Below, in pieces: positions 1 through 8,807 of a stretch of 64,000 bases of DNA. The position numbers were made by a program, and so were the translations under genes. Numbering within the stretch: position 1 is the first letter of the stretch; each line of letters starts with the position of its first letter. This stretch comes from Opitutaceae bacterium (lineage in GTDB: Bacteria > Verrucomicrobiota > Verrucomicrobiia > Opitutales > Opitutaceae). The stretch spans positions 62,001 to 126,000 of the forward strand of contig JAQUYL010000004.1 of the NCBI GenBank assembly GCA_028691845.1. Direction: 5' to 3'. The notes below the pieces were generated by a model that did no database searches, was not told the DNA's origin, and saw only the letters and a program-made list of their open reading frames with translations.

Positions 1-744
1 CATGTCATGGTAGAAGGGCAGCCAGGACACGACCCGGTCCGTGGAGACGACGCGCACGCCTTCGTACATGATGCCGAGAAGGTTGGCCATCAACGCCCGC
101 TGGCTGATGGCGATGCCCTTGGGGAAGGCCGTGCTGCCGGAGGAGAACTGGATGTGGCTGATCTCGCCGGGGCCGAGCGGCCGGCCGGAACGCGGCGTCG
201 GGGCAAGGGCGGAGAGGTCCGCCACCGTGCAGATGGCGCGGAGATTGAGCCCTTGTGCGGCCTGTCGCAAATGGTCGAGGGAAGTGGTGGGGCCGAGTGC
301 GACACGGGCGCGGGAGGTCGTCAGCACACGGGCCAATTGCTGATTATATCCGCGAGCCGTGCCCATTCCCGTGACCACCGGAAGTGGAACAGCGACCAAG
401 CCAGCATATTGGCAGGCAAAAAAAGCGCAGACGAAATCGACATGAACCAGGGCGACGATCCCGACCGAGTCCCCCCGCTCGAGCCCAAGTCCAAGCAGCC
501 TGCCCGCGATCGCTTGGGCGCGAGTGCGAATCTCGGCATAGCTCAGGTGGACGTCCATCTCTCCGCGCGTATCGAGAAAACTCATGCCCCGATCGCTGGT
601 AGCCGCACGGTCCAGTGCCTCCGGCAAGGAGGCCGGGACATCAGCCGGCCAGGAACCGTGGGTGGCGGGCATGGATGGGGAATGACCGTTCCGGCGTTTC
701 CTTTTGGCGCCGACTCCGGTATCGAGAGAACGTTCGTGGATCAT
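1..744 (-). CDS. AMP-binding acyl-activating enzyme (fatty-acyl-AMP ligase/acyl-ACP synthetase type), N-terminal part
   Basis: The reverse strand encodes the first 248 residues of an ANL-superfamily adenylate-forming enzyme and runs off the left edge. The phosphate-binding motif SSGSTAFPKG and the following SWLPFYHDM are both visible. They are typical of fatty-acyl-AMP ligases and related acyl-ACP synthetases, which activate a fatty acid with ATP. The start is uncertain: an ATG at 744 or one at 672, neither with a clear ribosome-binding site. Beside a ceramide-synthase-like GNAT, a CerR-like reductase and Lpt genes, it may be the acyl-ACP synthetase (AasR-like) of a sphingolipid pathway. That role is an inference. 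The C-terminal domain lies outside the window. Confidence 0.85.
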   Translation of the reverse strand, partial: MIHERSLDTGVGAKRKRRNGHSPSMPATHGSWPADVPASLPEALDRAATSDRGMSFLDTRGEMDVHLSYAEIRTRAQAIAGRLLGLGLERGDSVGIVALVHVDFVCAFFACQYAGLVAVPLPVVTGMGTARGYNQQLARVLTTSRARVALGPTTSLDHLRQAAQGLNLRAICTVADLSALAPTPRSGRPLGPGEISHIQFSSGSTAFPKGIAISQRALMANLLGIMYEGVRVVSTDRVVSWLPFYHDM

Positions 745-982
745 TGTTCGCACAGTGAGGGCAAGTGGGCGCGGAGAATCACGGGAAGGGGCTCTGAGGC
801 TCCCGGTTTAGTAATTGTTGCTTATGGCTGTTATTCGTCGTGCTTCTCAAGCGATTAATGTTCAGTGACTTTTCTTCCACAGTCAACGCGACAAAAATCA
901 TCCCCGATCTTCTGGTTTCGGAGCGAAGGCGCCTCCCGGGGCTGGTTTTTGGGGTTGAAGGGGAAGGAGGGCGGGCATTTCC

Positions 983-1672
983 ATGTCTGCGGCGGAATCG
1001 CGGCAGCGAACCCGCCTTCTGTTTGTGGCTCCTCATTCCAAACTACTTCTGCATTCGCTCCTCGGTTGGGTTTTCCTGATGTTTCTCGGGATCCCGGCCG
1101 TTGCCGGTCACGACACAATCTACCGGGTGACACGCAACGGCCGCGATATCGGGGGCTATAAATTCTCGATTGAGGACCGCGCCGGCCGCCGTGAGGTGGC
1201 GGTCAAGATGGCGATCAAGGTCAAGCTGTTGTTCGTGACCGTTTACTCGGCATCGCATGATCGCCGCGAGGTCTGGGAAAATGGCCGGCTGGAGTATTGC
1301 GCCGGAGAATCGACCTACAACGGAAACAATTATGTCTTGTCCCTGAACCGGGAGGGCGGGCGCTGCCTCTGGCGAGTCAATGGAACGGAGCAGGAGTTGA
1401 CCGATCCGGTGATCAGCTTTGTCCCTTGGCGGCCGGCCGTGACCGGCAAGGTTACGCTGCTGTCAGAAAAGGGCCGGGCGGATGGCGTGACAGTGGCCTT
1501 CGTCGGCCGGGAAACGATCCAGGCCGGCGACCATGCGATCGAGATGGACAAATATCAGATGACCGGACGGAGGAACGAGGAGTTGTGGTATGATCAACAG
1601 GGCGTCCTGCAACGGGTCAGATACGAGAGGCAGGGTGCGATCATCGAAATCCGGCTAGCGCCCGCCGCCTGA
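983..1672 (+). CDS. exported protein, DUF6134-like
   Basis: A 229-residue protein with a long basic N-terminus and a hydrophobic segment at about residues 20-41 that reads as a signal peptide ending near AVAG. The mature part is predicted to be beta-rich: it opens with a Y-R-V-x-R-N-G-R-D-I-G-G segment and ends in repeated strand-like stretches. I recognise it tentatively as a DUF6134-type secreted protein of unknown function. It is divergent from the AMP ligase and 23 bp upstream of the phosphoesterase, so it may be co-transcribed with the two genes that follow. The family assignment needs a profile search; that it is exported is better supported. Confidence 0.65.
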   Translation: MSAAESRQRTRLLFVAPHSKLLLHSLLGWVFLMFLGIPAVAGHDTIYRVTRNGRDIGGYKFSIEDRAGRREVAVKMAIKVKLLFVTVYSASHDRREVWENGRLEYCAGESTYNGNNYVLSLNREGGRCLWRVNGTEQELTDPVISFVPWRPAVTGKVTLLSEKGRADGVTVAFVGRETIQAGDHAIEMDKYQMTGRRNEELWYDQQGVLQRVRYERQGAIIEIRLAPAA

Positions 1673-1695
1673 AGCCACCGCCACGCGACCATCGC

Positions 1696-2610
1696 ATGTT
1701 CCGCTTCATTCATTGTTCCGACTGGCACCCAGCGTGGCCGTTGCGACCGGCGACGGGAGGCATGACGCTCAAACAATTGCTCAGCACCATCTCCTGGCAT
1801 TGCGTGCGACATCGGCGCCATCGGCGGGAAGTGCTGGATGCGGCGCTGCAAGTCTGGTTGCGATCGGGGGTCGATCGGGTTTGCGTCACCGGCGACCTGG
1901 TGAATTTTGCCCTGCCCGCGGAATATTGCGGGGCGGCGGACGTGCTCGATCGCCTGAGCCGGGTGGCTCCGGTCAGTCTGGTGCCGGGCAATCATGATGC
2001 CCTGGCGGCGTCCGGGATGGCTGAGCTGCGGCGCCATTGGGCGCGGTGGTTGGATGGAGAGGAAAACTCCGCGGACGGTCTGCTGGTCCACTTTCACGGG
2101 CCGGTGGCGATAGTGGGACTTTCGAGTGCGATCCCGACGCCCCCCCTACTCGCCTATGGTGCGGTCCAGCCGCAGCAACTTTCCGCCCTGGAACGTTTGC
2201 TGCCGAAACTGCGGCAAAGCGGGCATTTCCGGGTGGTGATGTTGCATCACCCGCCGCAGGCAGGGGTGATGGGCTGGCGCTGCGGTTTGCATCAGGCGGC
2301 GGCCTTGCGGGGGATTTTGCAGCGCACGGGGGCGGAACTGGTCCTGCATGGGCATCTCCACCGTCCGGTGCGAGCCTGGCTGGCAGGGCCGGACGCACCG
2401 ATTCCCGTGTTTGGCGCGGGCTCATCCTCGCTGCTTGCGCGCAGGGGAGGCAGCGGTCGCCGAGGCCACTTCCATCTGTTTGCGCTCGAGGGAAGTCCCG
2501 GGGGCTGGCGGCTGGAGGTAACCGACTATTTCCATGACACGAGCGATGGGGTCTTTCATCCCGAAGCATCCGAAACGGTGCCGGGTCCGGCATGTTTTCG
2601 CTCGCATTGA
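1696..2610 (+). CDS. calcineurin-like metallophosphoesterase
   Basis: A 304-residue protein carrying every metal-binding motif of the calcineurin-like phosphoesterase fold in order: SDWHPA near the N-terminus, GDLVNFA, GNHDA, LHHPP and GHLHRP. It therefore should be an active two-metal phosphoesterase of the CpdA/Icc or UDP-sugar/lipid pyrophosphatase group. The substrate cannot be read from sequence. Its 3' end closely precedes the nucleotidyltransferase at 2648, and it sits in a likely lipid-assembly locus. A role in head-group dephosphorylation or cleavage is possible but is inference only. Confidence 0.85.
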   Translation: MFRFIHCSDWHPAWPLRPATGGMTLKQLLSTISWHCVRHRRHRREVLDAALQVWLRSGVDRVCVTGDLVNFALPAEYCGAADVLDRLSRVAPVSLVPGNHDALAASGMAELRRHWARWLDGEENSADGLLVHFHGPVAIVGLSSAIPTPPLLAYGAVQPQQLSALERLLPKLRQSGHFRVVMLHHPPQAGVMGWRCGLHQAAALRGILQRTGAELVLHGHLHRPVRAWLAGPDAPIPVFGAGSSSLLARRGGSGRRGHFHLFALEGSPGGWRLEVTDYFHDTSDGVFHPEASETVPGPACFRSH

Positions 2611-2647
2611 ACTCCTTTCCCGGAACAGCGTCGCCCGTCAACTCTTC

Positions 2648-3409
2648 ATGAAAGTCATCATTCTCAGCGCCGGACAGGGCAAGCGCCTTTATCCCCATAC
2701 CATCGATCGCCCCAAGTGCCTGGTTCCAATCGCGGAAAACTGCACCATATTGGGCTGGCAACTCAGGCAGCTCGAAGCGGCCGGCATTCGCGATGTGGTG
2801 ATCGTGACCGGATTCCAGGCGAAGGAGGTGGAGGAGGAGATCCGGCGACATGGCGGGGCCATGACGATCCGCACTCTTTTCAACCCGGCCCATGCCACGG
2901 CGGACAATTTGACGAGTGCGGCCCTGGCGGCGCCGGAGATGGATCAGGATTTCATCATCCTCAACGGCGACACTCTCTTTACCGCCAGCGTGCCGGCAGG
3001 CCTGTGTGCCGCACCTTTCGCCCCTGTGACCATGGTGGTGGCGTGGAAGGATCGCTTCGACGAAGACGACATGAAAGCGATCGTGGAAAACGGCCGACTG
3101 AAGGCGGTGGCGAAGACCCTCGACGCCCGCGCGGCCAATGCGGAGTCAATCGGCATGATCCTGTTCCGAGCCGAGGGCGTGGCGCAATTCCGCCAGGCCC
3201 TCGCGACGGCAGGACAGGCCAGTGACTCGGCGCGAAAGTTTTATCTCAGTGCAATCGACATCCTGGCGCGCCAGCATCCGGTCGCCGTCCATCCAGTTGC
3301 CCAGGACGACTGGTCGGAGGTGGACGTGCCGGCGGATCTGGAGCACGCCCGCAGCTGCATCGAGCGCTGGCGGCAGCCCGGCGGGGCCGGCGAGACGGCG
3401 CGGACGTAA
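2648..3409 (+). CDS. nucleotidyltransferase, choline-phosphate cytidylyltransferase (LicC)-like
   Basis: A 253-residue sugar-nucleotidyltransferase-fold enzyme. The N-terminal nucleotide loop reads LSAGQGKRLYP, followed by RPKCLVPI. The metal-binding aspartate lies in NGDTLF, and the C-terminal WSEVDVPADL matches the family's second metal and sugar site. The closest recognisable family is phosphocholine cytidylyltransferase or related alcohol-phosphate NTP transferases. The ATG at 2648 is chosen because the nucleotide-binding loop follows at once; the upstream in-frame extension would overlap the phosphoesterase. It probably activates a head-group precursor for the lipid made by this locus. 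The actual alcohol phosphate is unknown. Confidence 0.85.
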   Translation: MKVIILSAGQGKRLYPHTIDRPKCLVPIAENCTILGWQLRQLEAAGIRDVVIVTGFQAKEVEEEIRRHGGAMTIRTLFNPAHATADNLTSAALAAPEMDQDFIILNGDTLFTASVPAGLCAAPFAPVTMVVAWKDRFDEDDMKAIVENGRLKAVAKTLDARAANAESIGMILFRAEGVAQFRQALATAGQASDSARKFYLSAIDILARQHPVAVHPVAQDDWSEVDVPADLEHARSCIERWRQPGGAGETART

Positions 3410-3427
3410 TCCGGCAGCCGCAGCACC

Positions 3428-4258
3428 TCAACCGGCGCGACCTGCGCCGGATTCCCTGCGGACAATGATCTCGGTCACCAGCCGCAGGTCGTCCGGCGTA
3501 TCGACATCGATCCCGGCATGCGGGTCCTCGAGCCGGACCGCCTGCAGCCGACAATCAAAGCGCCGGCTGAGCCGGGTGAAGAGACCGGCGAGGGCAAGCC
3601 GTCCGCAAAGGTAAAGCGCAAGCGTGCCCCAACCGAGGGCATGCGCGATGCGCCAAGGCTGCTTCCGATGCCGGTCAACCTGCCGCCAAAAATCCAGAAC
3701 CCGCACGGCGCCGTCGCCGCGAAAGGCGAATAGATTGCAGCCTGTGAGCCGGCCATCGGAGAAGGCCAGCTTCGTGCGACGGGACTGCGGATAGAGGGAG
3801 GAGATTCGGTCGGCATCGGCAAGTGCAACCCCCACCTCCGCGCCACTTGTGGCGAAGGCCTCAAGAAACGTTTCCACCATGGCCGGAGTCAACAGCGGGT
3901 GATCCGCGGTCGTCACCAGCACGATTTGCCGATCCAGGCGCGGGGCCACGAAACTGCGCACACTGGCGCTGGGCGATGACGCCGGCGCCACGCGTGCAAA
4001 GGGCCCGGCGGCGATGGCGCTGGCAAGGCCGGGGCCGCCCTCCGCGAGGTCCGCCTCGTCGGGCAGGCACAGGTGGATCTCACCAATGGCGAGGCTCTGA
4101 CGGAGAGTGCGCACAACCCTCTCGAGCATCGACTGGCCATTGATTTCGACAAAGGCCTTGACCGAGCGGCCGCCGGCAGCGGCGACCGCGTCGGGCGGAC
4201 CGACGGTGCGCCGTCCAGCCAGGATCAAGACGGAAACCGATCCAGGGGAAAGGGTCAT
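3428..4258 (-). CDS. MobA-like NTP transferase
   Basis: A 276-residue protein with a nucleotidyltransferase fold related to MobA and IspD. It has an N-terminal nucleotide-binding strand VLILAGRR, a metal site TTADHPLL, and a C-terminal GIDVDTPDDL that closes the active site in this family. The glycine loop is expanded and less canonical than in MobA, so the substrate is probably not molybdopterin. Its ATG overlaps the stop codon of the acyltransferase upstream (ATGA at 4258-4255), so the two are translationally coupled. It converges with the LicC-like gene, 18 bp away. The locus therefore has two different nucleotidyltransferases. Confidence 0.8.
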   Translation of the reverse strand: MTLSPGSVSVLILAGRRTVGPPDAVAAAGGRSVKAFVEINGQSMLERVVRTLRQSLAIGEIHLCLPDEADLAEGGPGLASAIAAGPFARVAPASSPSASVRSFVAPRLDRQIVLVTTADHPLLTPAMVETFLEAFATSGAEVGVALADADRISSLYPQSRRTKLAFSDGRLTGCNLFAFRGDGAVRVLDFWRQVDRHRKQPWRIAHALGWGTLALYLCGRLALAGLFTRLSRRFDCRLQAVRLEDPHAGIDVDTPDDLRLVTEIIVRRESGAGRAG

Positions 4259-5394
4259 GACAACTCCTTTTGATACAAGCGGTATCGCTTTTCGATCACG
4301 CCGCCGAAAAGCTCGGCCAGCCGGAGGGTTGGTCTGTTGTCCTCCAGAATCCACGACAGCTCCAGTTTCCGGTATTGCCTGCGGCGCAGGGCTTGGTGCA
4401 GCGGCACCAGCAAGGCGGCCACCAGGGCGGCGCTGCGCAGGTCCTTTTGCCAGGCACGACTCACGCCCATGAGGATGACGCGGGCGGCCGCGGGGCGCCT
4501 GACCTTGAGCCGCCAGAGCAGGCGCGCCCAGCCGAAGGGCCAGAGCCGGCCGTGCAAGCCGCGCAGGGCTTCATTGATGTCGGCGAGGGCCACGACCATC
4601 CCAACGGGTTTGCCATCGACCTCAACGAAACGGACCAGATCGGGCTCGACGAGGGGTTTGAGACTGGCGCCCAGATGCCGGATTTCGTCGTCGGTCAGCG
4701 GCACATAACCCCAGTTGGAGCGCCAGGCGTCATTGAAGATCGCGCCGATCGTGCGCAGTTCCTCGTCGAAGTGCTCGGAGCGCAGCGGCCGCTCGCGAAA
4801 TCCCGGGATTGTACCGGCCTGCCCGGCCATGCGAATCGCGCCAGACGGGAGATCGCGATCCAGGTCGAGCAGCATGGCGAGCAGATCCTTTGCCTTGGTG
4901 TAGCCTTGGGCCTCAATGGCGCCGGCATACCACTCCGGTGCGTAGTTCATCATCAGCCGCGGCGGGAGCCCGTGCCCCTCCACCAGCAACCCCGACTCGT
5001 CGTTGACCGAAAGGCTGTAGGGGCCGACAATGCGTGTGACGCTCCTCTCGCGCAGCCACGCCTCGGCGTCTGCCAGCAAAACATGCATCACCCCCGGGTT
5101 TACCGCCTCGATCAGGCCGAAGTGCCCCTCGGGCCGGCCGTCCACCCTGGGGGCGAGGGTGTCGCACTGCGTGCTGATCCGCCCGACCGGACGGCCCTGG
5201 CCGTCGCGGGCGATGCGCAATCGGACCTCGGCATGCCGATAATAAGGATTGGCCGGGCTCAGATGCGCTCGGCGCTCGGCGTCCAGCGGGCGCACCCAAT
5301 TCGGATCGTCCCGGTAGATCTGCGCCGGCATCGCGATGAAATCGCGCAGATCCTGCCGCGTCTGGACGGTATGGAGGGTCGGGGGCGGGTTCAT
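4255..5394 (-). CDS. GNAT-fold acyltransferase, bacterial ceramide-synthase-like (often annotated dATP pyrophosphohydrolase/YghO-like)
   Basis: A 379-residue protein of the large GNAT-fold family. Visible family hallmarks are YRDDPNWVRPL near residue 30, AEVRLRIARDG, GPYSLSVNDESGLLVEG near the middle, and YTKAKDLLAM. I recall that the Caulobacter ceramide synthase bCerS belongs to this family, so N-acylation of a sphingoid base is the leading hypothesis; other amine acylations remain possible. The start at 5394 overlaps the lptG stop (ATGA), and its own stop overlaps the next ATG. It is therefore locked into an lptF-lptG-acyltransferase-nucleotidyltransferase operon. Confidence 0.8.
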   Translation of the reverse strand: MNPPPTLHTVQTRQDLRDFIAMPAQIYRDDPNWVRPLDAERRAHLSPANPYYRHAEVRLRIARDGQGRPVGRISTQCDTLAPRVDGRPEGHFGLIEAVNPGVMHVLLADAEAWLRERSVTRIVGPYSLSVNDESGLLVEGHGLPPRLMMNYAPEWYAGAIEAQGYTKAKDLLAMLLDLDRDLPSGAIRMAGQAGTIPGFRERPLRSEHFDEELRTIGAIFNDAWRSNWGYVPLTDDEIRHLGASLKPLVEPDLVRFVEVDGKPVGMVVALADINEALRGLHGRLWPFGWARLLWRLKVRRPAAARVILMGVSRAWQKDLRSAALVAALLVPLHQALRRRQYRKLELSWILEDNRPTLRLAELFGGVIEKRYRLYQKELS

Positions 5395-6470
5395 TTTTGC
5401 AGCATGGAGAGCAGGATGATCCCGACGAGGCCGAAAACCGCAAGCGGACCCCAGACGGCCAGCGAGGGGGCGAGGGCGCCGCTTTCGCCGAAGGCGAGCA
5501 GGAGGCGCTCGATGATGAAAAACAGAAAGCCGAGGCCGAGGGCGATGCTGCCCCACTGCAGTTGCCGGCCGCTGCGCTTCAGCTGCAGTCCGAGAGGCGC
5601 GGCGAGGAGGATCATGACCAGCGAACCCAGCGGCTCGGCCAGGCGGCGGCCGATCCAGGCTTTATAGTGCCATGAGGGAAAGGCGGCGCTGCCCGCGGGC
5701 TTCGCGCTGAGGGCGCGCAAAGCCGCGAAATCGAGGCTCGATACCGGGAGCCGGACCTGGGTCACCTGTTCTGGATCGAGGGGCAGGGCCAGCGGCAGGC
5801 GAGCAAAGCCCTGGCGTTGTCCGTCGGTGATGGATTGTTTCCAGCCGTTCATCAGCGTCCAGCCCGACCCGTCGTAGCGGGCTTCCCGCGCCTCGTAGTA
5901 GGCCATGATCGAGCCCGGTTCGTCGCGCTCGATCAGAAGGACTGTATCAAGCAGGCGGCCATCATCCCGCGCGTTGGAGATGTGCGTTTGAAAGGCACCG
6001 GCGGCAAACCAGGCAGGCCCCGGCTCCAGCACGGCGCGGCCCGGCAGCCCCTGGTAGTTTCGTTCGGCCCAGCGAAAGAGGCGGGCCTCCGCCGGTGGAA
6101 CGACGTTGACCGCCAGGCCGAAGTGCAGGACGGCCACGGCGATCCCTCCCAGGAGCAGGATGAGGCAGACCTGATACATTGACACTCCGGCGCCCTGGAG
6201 CGCCACGAGCTCGTATTGGCTGGCCAGGCGCTCAAACGTCACGAGCGCGGCCAGAAGCGCGCACATCGGGGTGATCATGGCGAGCAGCACGGGCAGGCGC
6301 AGACAGGCATAGCAGGCCATGGGCAGCAGCGTCTCGCGGTGGTTGACCGCCAGATCGTCGGCATGGGCGAGCAGGTCGAACAGGACGAGCAGGCTGGTCA
6401 GCGTGAACAACACGAACAGGAAAATCCCGGCGAAGCGGACGAGCAGGAACTGGGCGAGAATCCGGCGCAT
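5391..6470 (-). CDS. lptG: LptG-type permease (YjgP/YjgQ family)
   Basis: A 359-residue inner-membrane protein with the LptF/LptG layout. There are three transmembrane helices at the N-terminus (about 12-35, 50-75 and 100-125), a periplasmic beta-jellyroll region (about 130-270) and three C-terminal helices. The family-typical coupling segment ERLASQYELVALQGAGVS is present near residue 80. It should pair with the LptF encoded 6 bp upstream and an LptB-type ATPase to extract a lipid from the inner membrane. Context suggests that the cargo may be the lipid made here rather than, or as well as, lipopolysaccharide. Confidence 0.85.
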   Translation of the reverse strand: MRRILAQFLLVRFAGIFLFVLFTLTSLLVLFDLLAHADDLAVNHRETLLPMACYACLRLPVLLAMITPMCALLAALVTFERLASQYELVALQGAGVSMYQVCLILLLGGIAVAVLHFGLAVNVVPPAEARLFRWAERNYQGLPGRAVLEPGPAWFAAGAFQTHISNARDDGRLLDTVLLIERDEPGSIMAYYEAREARYDGSGWTLMNGWKQSITDGQRQGFARLPLALPLDPEQVTQVRLPVSSLDFAALRALSAKPAGSAAFPSWHYKAWIGRRLAEPLGSLVMILLAAPLGLQLKRSGRQLQWGSIALGLGFLFFIIERLLLAFGESGALAPSLAVWGPLAVFGLVGIILLSMLQK

Positions 6471-6476
6471 GGGGAA

Positions 6477-7676
6477 TCAGCCGGCGGGCCGCGGGGAACC
6501 GGACGCCGGCCGGCGGCCGCGGGGCGCGGAGACATTGCGATCGCCGCCGAACCAGTGGAACAGCGCGGCGGCCAGCACAGTAAACAAGGCATAGGGGAAC
6601 CAAACGGAGATGCCGGGCGACAGCTGCCCCAGTTTCCCATAGGCTTCGCCGGTCCCGTGGATCTTCTGGTAGAGCACGAGCAGGACGACGCCGATCACGA
6701 AGCCGTAGGCCCGGCTCGATCGCCCCCGGCCAAGCAGGGCCAGTGGCACCGCCAGCACTGCCAGCATCGGCACGGAGGCGCATTTCACCATGCGGCTGTG
6801 CCACTCCGTGAGGCGGTGGGCCGGAGTCACACCGGTGGGCGCCACGGGGGCATTGTTGGCGAGCAACTCGCCGAAAGTCATCTCCCGCTCATCCTGACCG
6901 CGACGCCCGTAAGGAGGCAGCAGTCCGGTTTCGGACAGGCTCCACGGGAACACTTCGAACGACATGCTCATCATTCGCGGGGAGGCCTCGGCCGGATCTT
7001 CGCGCACCACCAGCATTCCGTCCTGCAGATCCAGCGTCGTGTCGGCATCGGAGCGGCCGGCGACAGGTGCCTCGACCACCGCCTGGCGTGCGGAGACGAA
7101 GACGCGGTGCCGATCCTCCTTCTGATAACTGGCGAAAAAATCCTTCAGCAGCCGGCCGTCGTTCTCCACCGCACCGACCCGGATTACGCTGCGATTCCCT
7201 TCGACAGGAGTGAAGACGCTCGGCTGCAGCTTGGACCAGAAATCCCTGCGCTTGAGTTCCTGAAGGCAGGCGCGGTAGGCATAGCGCGTGTACGGCTGCA
7301 GGTAGCCGGTCAACCCTGCCAGGACCAGGGAGAGGACCAGGGAAACGGCCAGCAGCGGCACAAGCAGGCTGCGCAGCGGCACGCCGGAGGCGCGCATAAC
7401 CGTAAGTTCCGAGTCGCGCTGCAGCCCGCGGAACCCGATCAGCACGCCCAGAAACCAGGCGGCAGGTATTGCCAGTCCGAGATAGTGCGGCAGCAGATAG
7501 GCCACCAGCTCCCCCACCGTGTAAATCGGCGCGCCCAACTGGGTCACGGCCTGCACCAAGCTCAATACCCGTTCCAGCGTGAGGGCGAAGAGCAGCACGG
7601 CGGTCAGCACGGCAAAGGGACCGAGCGCACGCCGGGCGACATAGGTCATCAGCACGGGCAGGTCAGACGAGTTCAT
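6477..7676 (-). CDS. lptF: LptF-type permease (YjgP/YjgQ family)
   Basis: A 399-residue LptF/LptG-family permease with paired N- and C-terminal transmembrane bundles around a periplasmic domain. The LptB-coupling helix reads GFRGLQRDSELTVMRASGVP near residue 85. The start at 7676 (MNSSDLPVL) places the first helix about 15 residues in, as usual. It is the first gene of the leftward operon lptF-lptG-acyltransferase-nucleotidyltransferase. The upstream region at 7677-7832 is shared with a divergent reductase gene. A third family member at 15698-16810 lies outside this operon, so the cell has at least three such permeases. Confidence 0.85.
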   Translation of the reverse strand: MNSSDLPVLMTYVARRALGPFAVLTAVLLFALTLERVLSLVQAVTQLGAPIYTVGELVAYLLPHYLGLAIPAAWFLGVLIGFRGLQRDSELTVMRASGVPLRSLLVPLLAVSLVLSLVLAGLTGYLQPYTRYAYRACLQELKRRDFWSKLQPSVFTPVEGNRSVIRVGAVENDGRLLKDFFASYQKEDRHRVFVSARQAVVEAPVAGRSDADTTLDLQDGMLVVREDPAEASPRMMSMSFEVFPWSLSETGLLPPYGRRGQDEREMTFGELLANNAPVAPTGVTPAHRLTEWHSRMVKCASVPMLAVLAVPLALLGRGRSSRAYGFVIGVVLLVLYQKIHGTGEAYGKLGQLSPGISVWFPYALFTVLAAALFHWFGGDRNVSAPRGRRPASGSPRPAG

Positions 7677-7832
7677 GCGAACGGCCGACCGGGGCGCCGA
7701 CGGACGAGAAAGAGTCCCTTGTCATTCAATGAAAACATCCAATAGCCTGCCCTCCGGGAAATCCACCCAAATTTGGTCCGGCGGCATCGTCGCCTGCCTC
7801 GCCTGATTTCACGGTCCCGGTTCCCCTCTCCC

Positions 7833-8783
7833 ATGTGCGCCGGCTCCTCCTCCCCCGCCCGGAAAATCGCCCTCATCGGCGCGACCGGCTTCATCGGTCG
7901 GCGCGTGGCCGCCCATCTGCTTGCCCGGGGCGATGATGTGCTCGCCCTGGTGCGGCCCGAGTCGCGCCATCGCGACGCCCTTCCTCCCGGCGTGCGGTCG
8001 AGCGAAGTCCGTCTGGACCCTGCCGACCCGAGGCTGGCGGCGGCGCTGGGCGAGGCGGACGCCGTGATCTATGCGGCCGGGGCGGTGCGCGGACGGGATT
8101 TGGCCGATTTCCTCCCGGCCAATGTGCGCGGAGTGGAGGCGGTGGCCGCAGTGCTCGGAGCCCTGACTCCGCCCCGCCCGCTGATCCTGTTGTCCTCACT
8201 TGCGGCCAGCGAGCCGGGCCTTTCGCCGTATGCGCGAAGCAAGCGCATGGGCGAACTCGTGCTGGCGGGATCGCCCGGCCGGCTGCCTTGGACGATCCTG
8301 CGTCCGACCGCGCTTTACGGACCGGGCGACCGCGAACTGCGCCCATTGCTGGCCCTCATGCGCCGCGGCTGGCTGCTTTGTCCGGCCGGACCGCTCCAGC
8401 GCCTGTCGTTCCTCGAGGTGGACGACCTGGCGCGGGCGCTACTGGCCGCGCTCGACCACCCCGAGGCGGTGCGGCACCGAACCTACAGCTTGGACGACGG
8501 CAGGCCGGGAGGCTACGACCGTTCCGCTCTGGCCGCCAGCCTGCGGCCGCACGGCCGGATGCACTGTGTGCGCGTGCCGCGGGCGGTGTTGAGCCTGGCC
8601 GCCCACATGAACCGAGGCGCAGCGCGGCTTTTGGGCTATGCGCCGATGCTGACTCCGGGAAAGGTTGGCGAACTCACCCACCCATCCTGGATCGGCGACA
8701 ACGGTCCGTTCACCGCCGCCACCGGCTGGAGGCCGCAATCCGATCTTGCAGCGGGCACCCGGGCGCTCTTCGGGCCGGTGTGA
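7833..8783 (+). CDS. NAD(P)-dependent epimerase/reductase (extended SDR), CerR-like candidate
   Basis: A 316-residue extended short-chain dehydrogenase. The dinucleotide-binding motif GATGFIG lies near residue 16, the catalytic Y-x-x-x-K is YARSK, and RPTALYGPGD is the family substrate-domain signature. The start at 7833 puts the Rossmann loop about 15 residues from the N-terminus. It lies between the divergent lptF operon and the convergent lptB. In Caulobacter, as I recall it, ceramide synthesis uses an SDR of this class (CerR), so it could reduce the keto group of an oxidised ceramide. A sugar-nucleotide or hydroxysteroid substrate cannot be excluded. Confidence 0.8.
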   Translation: MCAGSSSPARKIALIGATGFIGRRVAAHLLARGDDVLALVRPESRHRDALPPGVRSSEVRLDPADPRLAAALGEADAVIYAAGAVRGRDLADFLPANVRGVEAVAAVLGALTPPRPLILLSSLAASEPGLSPYARSKRMGELVLAGSPGRLPWTILRPTALYGPGDRELRPLLALMRRGWLLCPAGPLQRLSFLEVDDLARALLAALDHPEAVRHRTYSLDDGRPGGYDRSALAASLRPHGRMHCVRVPRAVLSLAAHMNRGAARLLGYAPMLTPGKVGELTHPSWIGDNGPFTAATGWRPQSDLAAGTRALFGPV

Positions 8784-8807
8784 GAGGTCTGGGTGTCCGA
8801 TCCGCCC

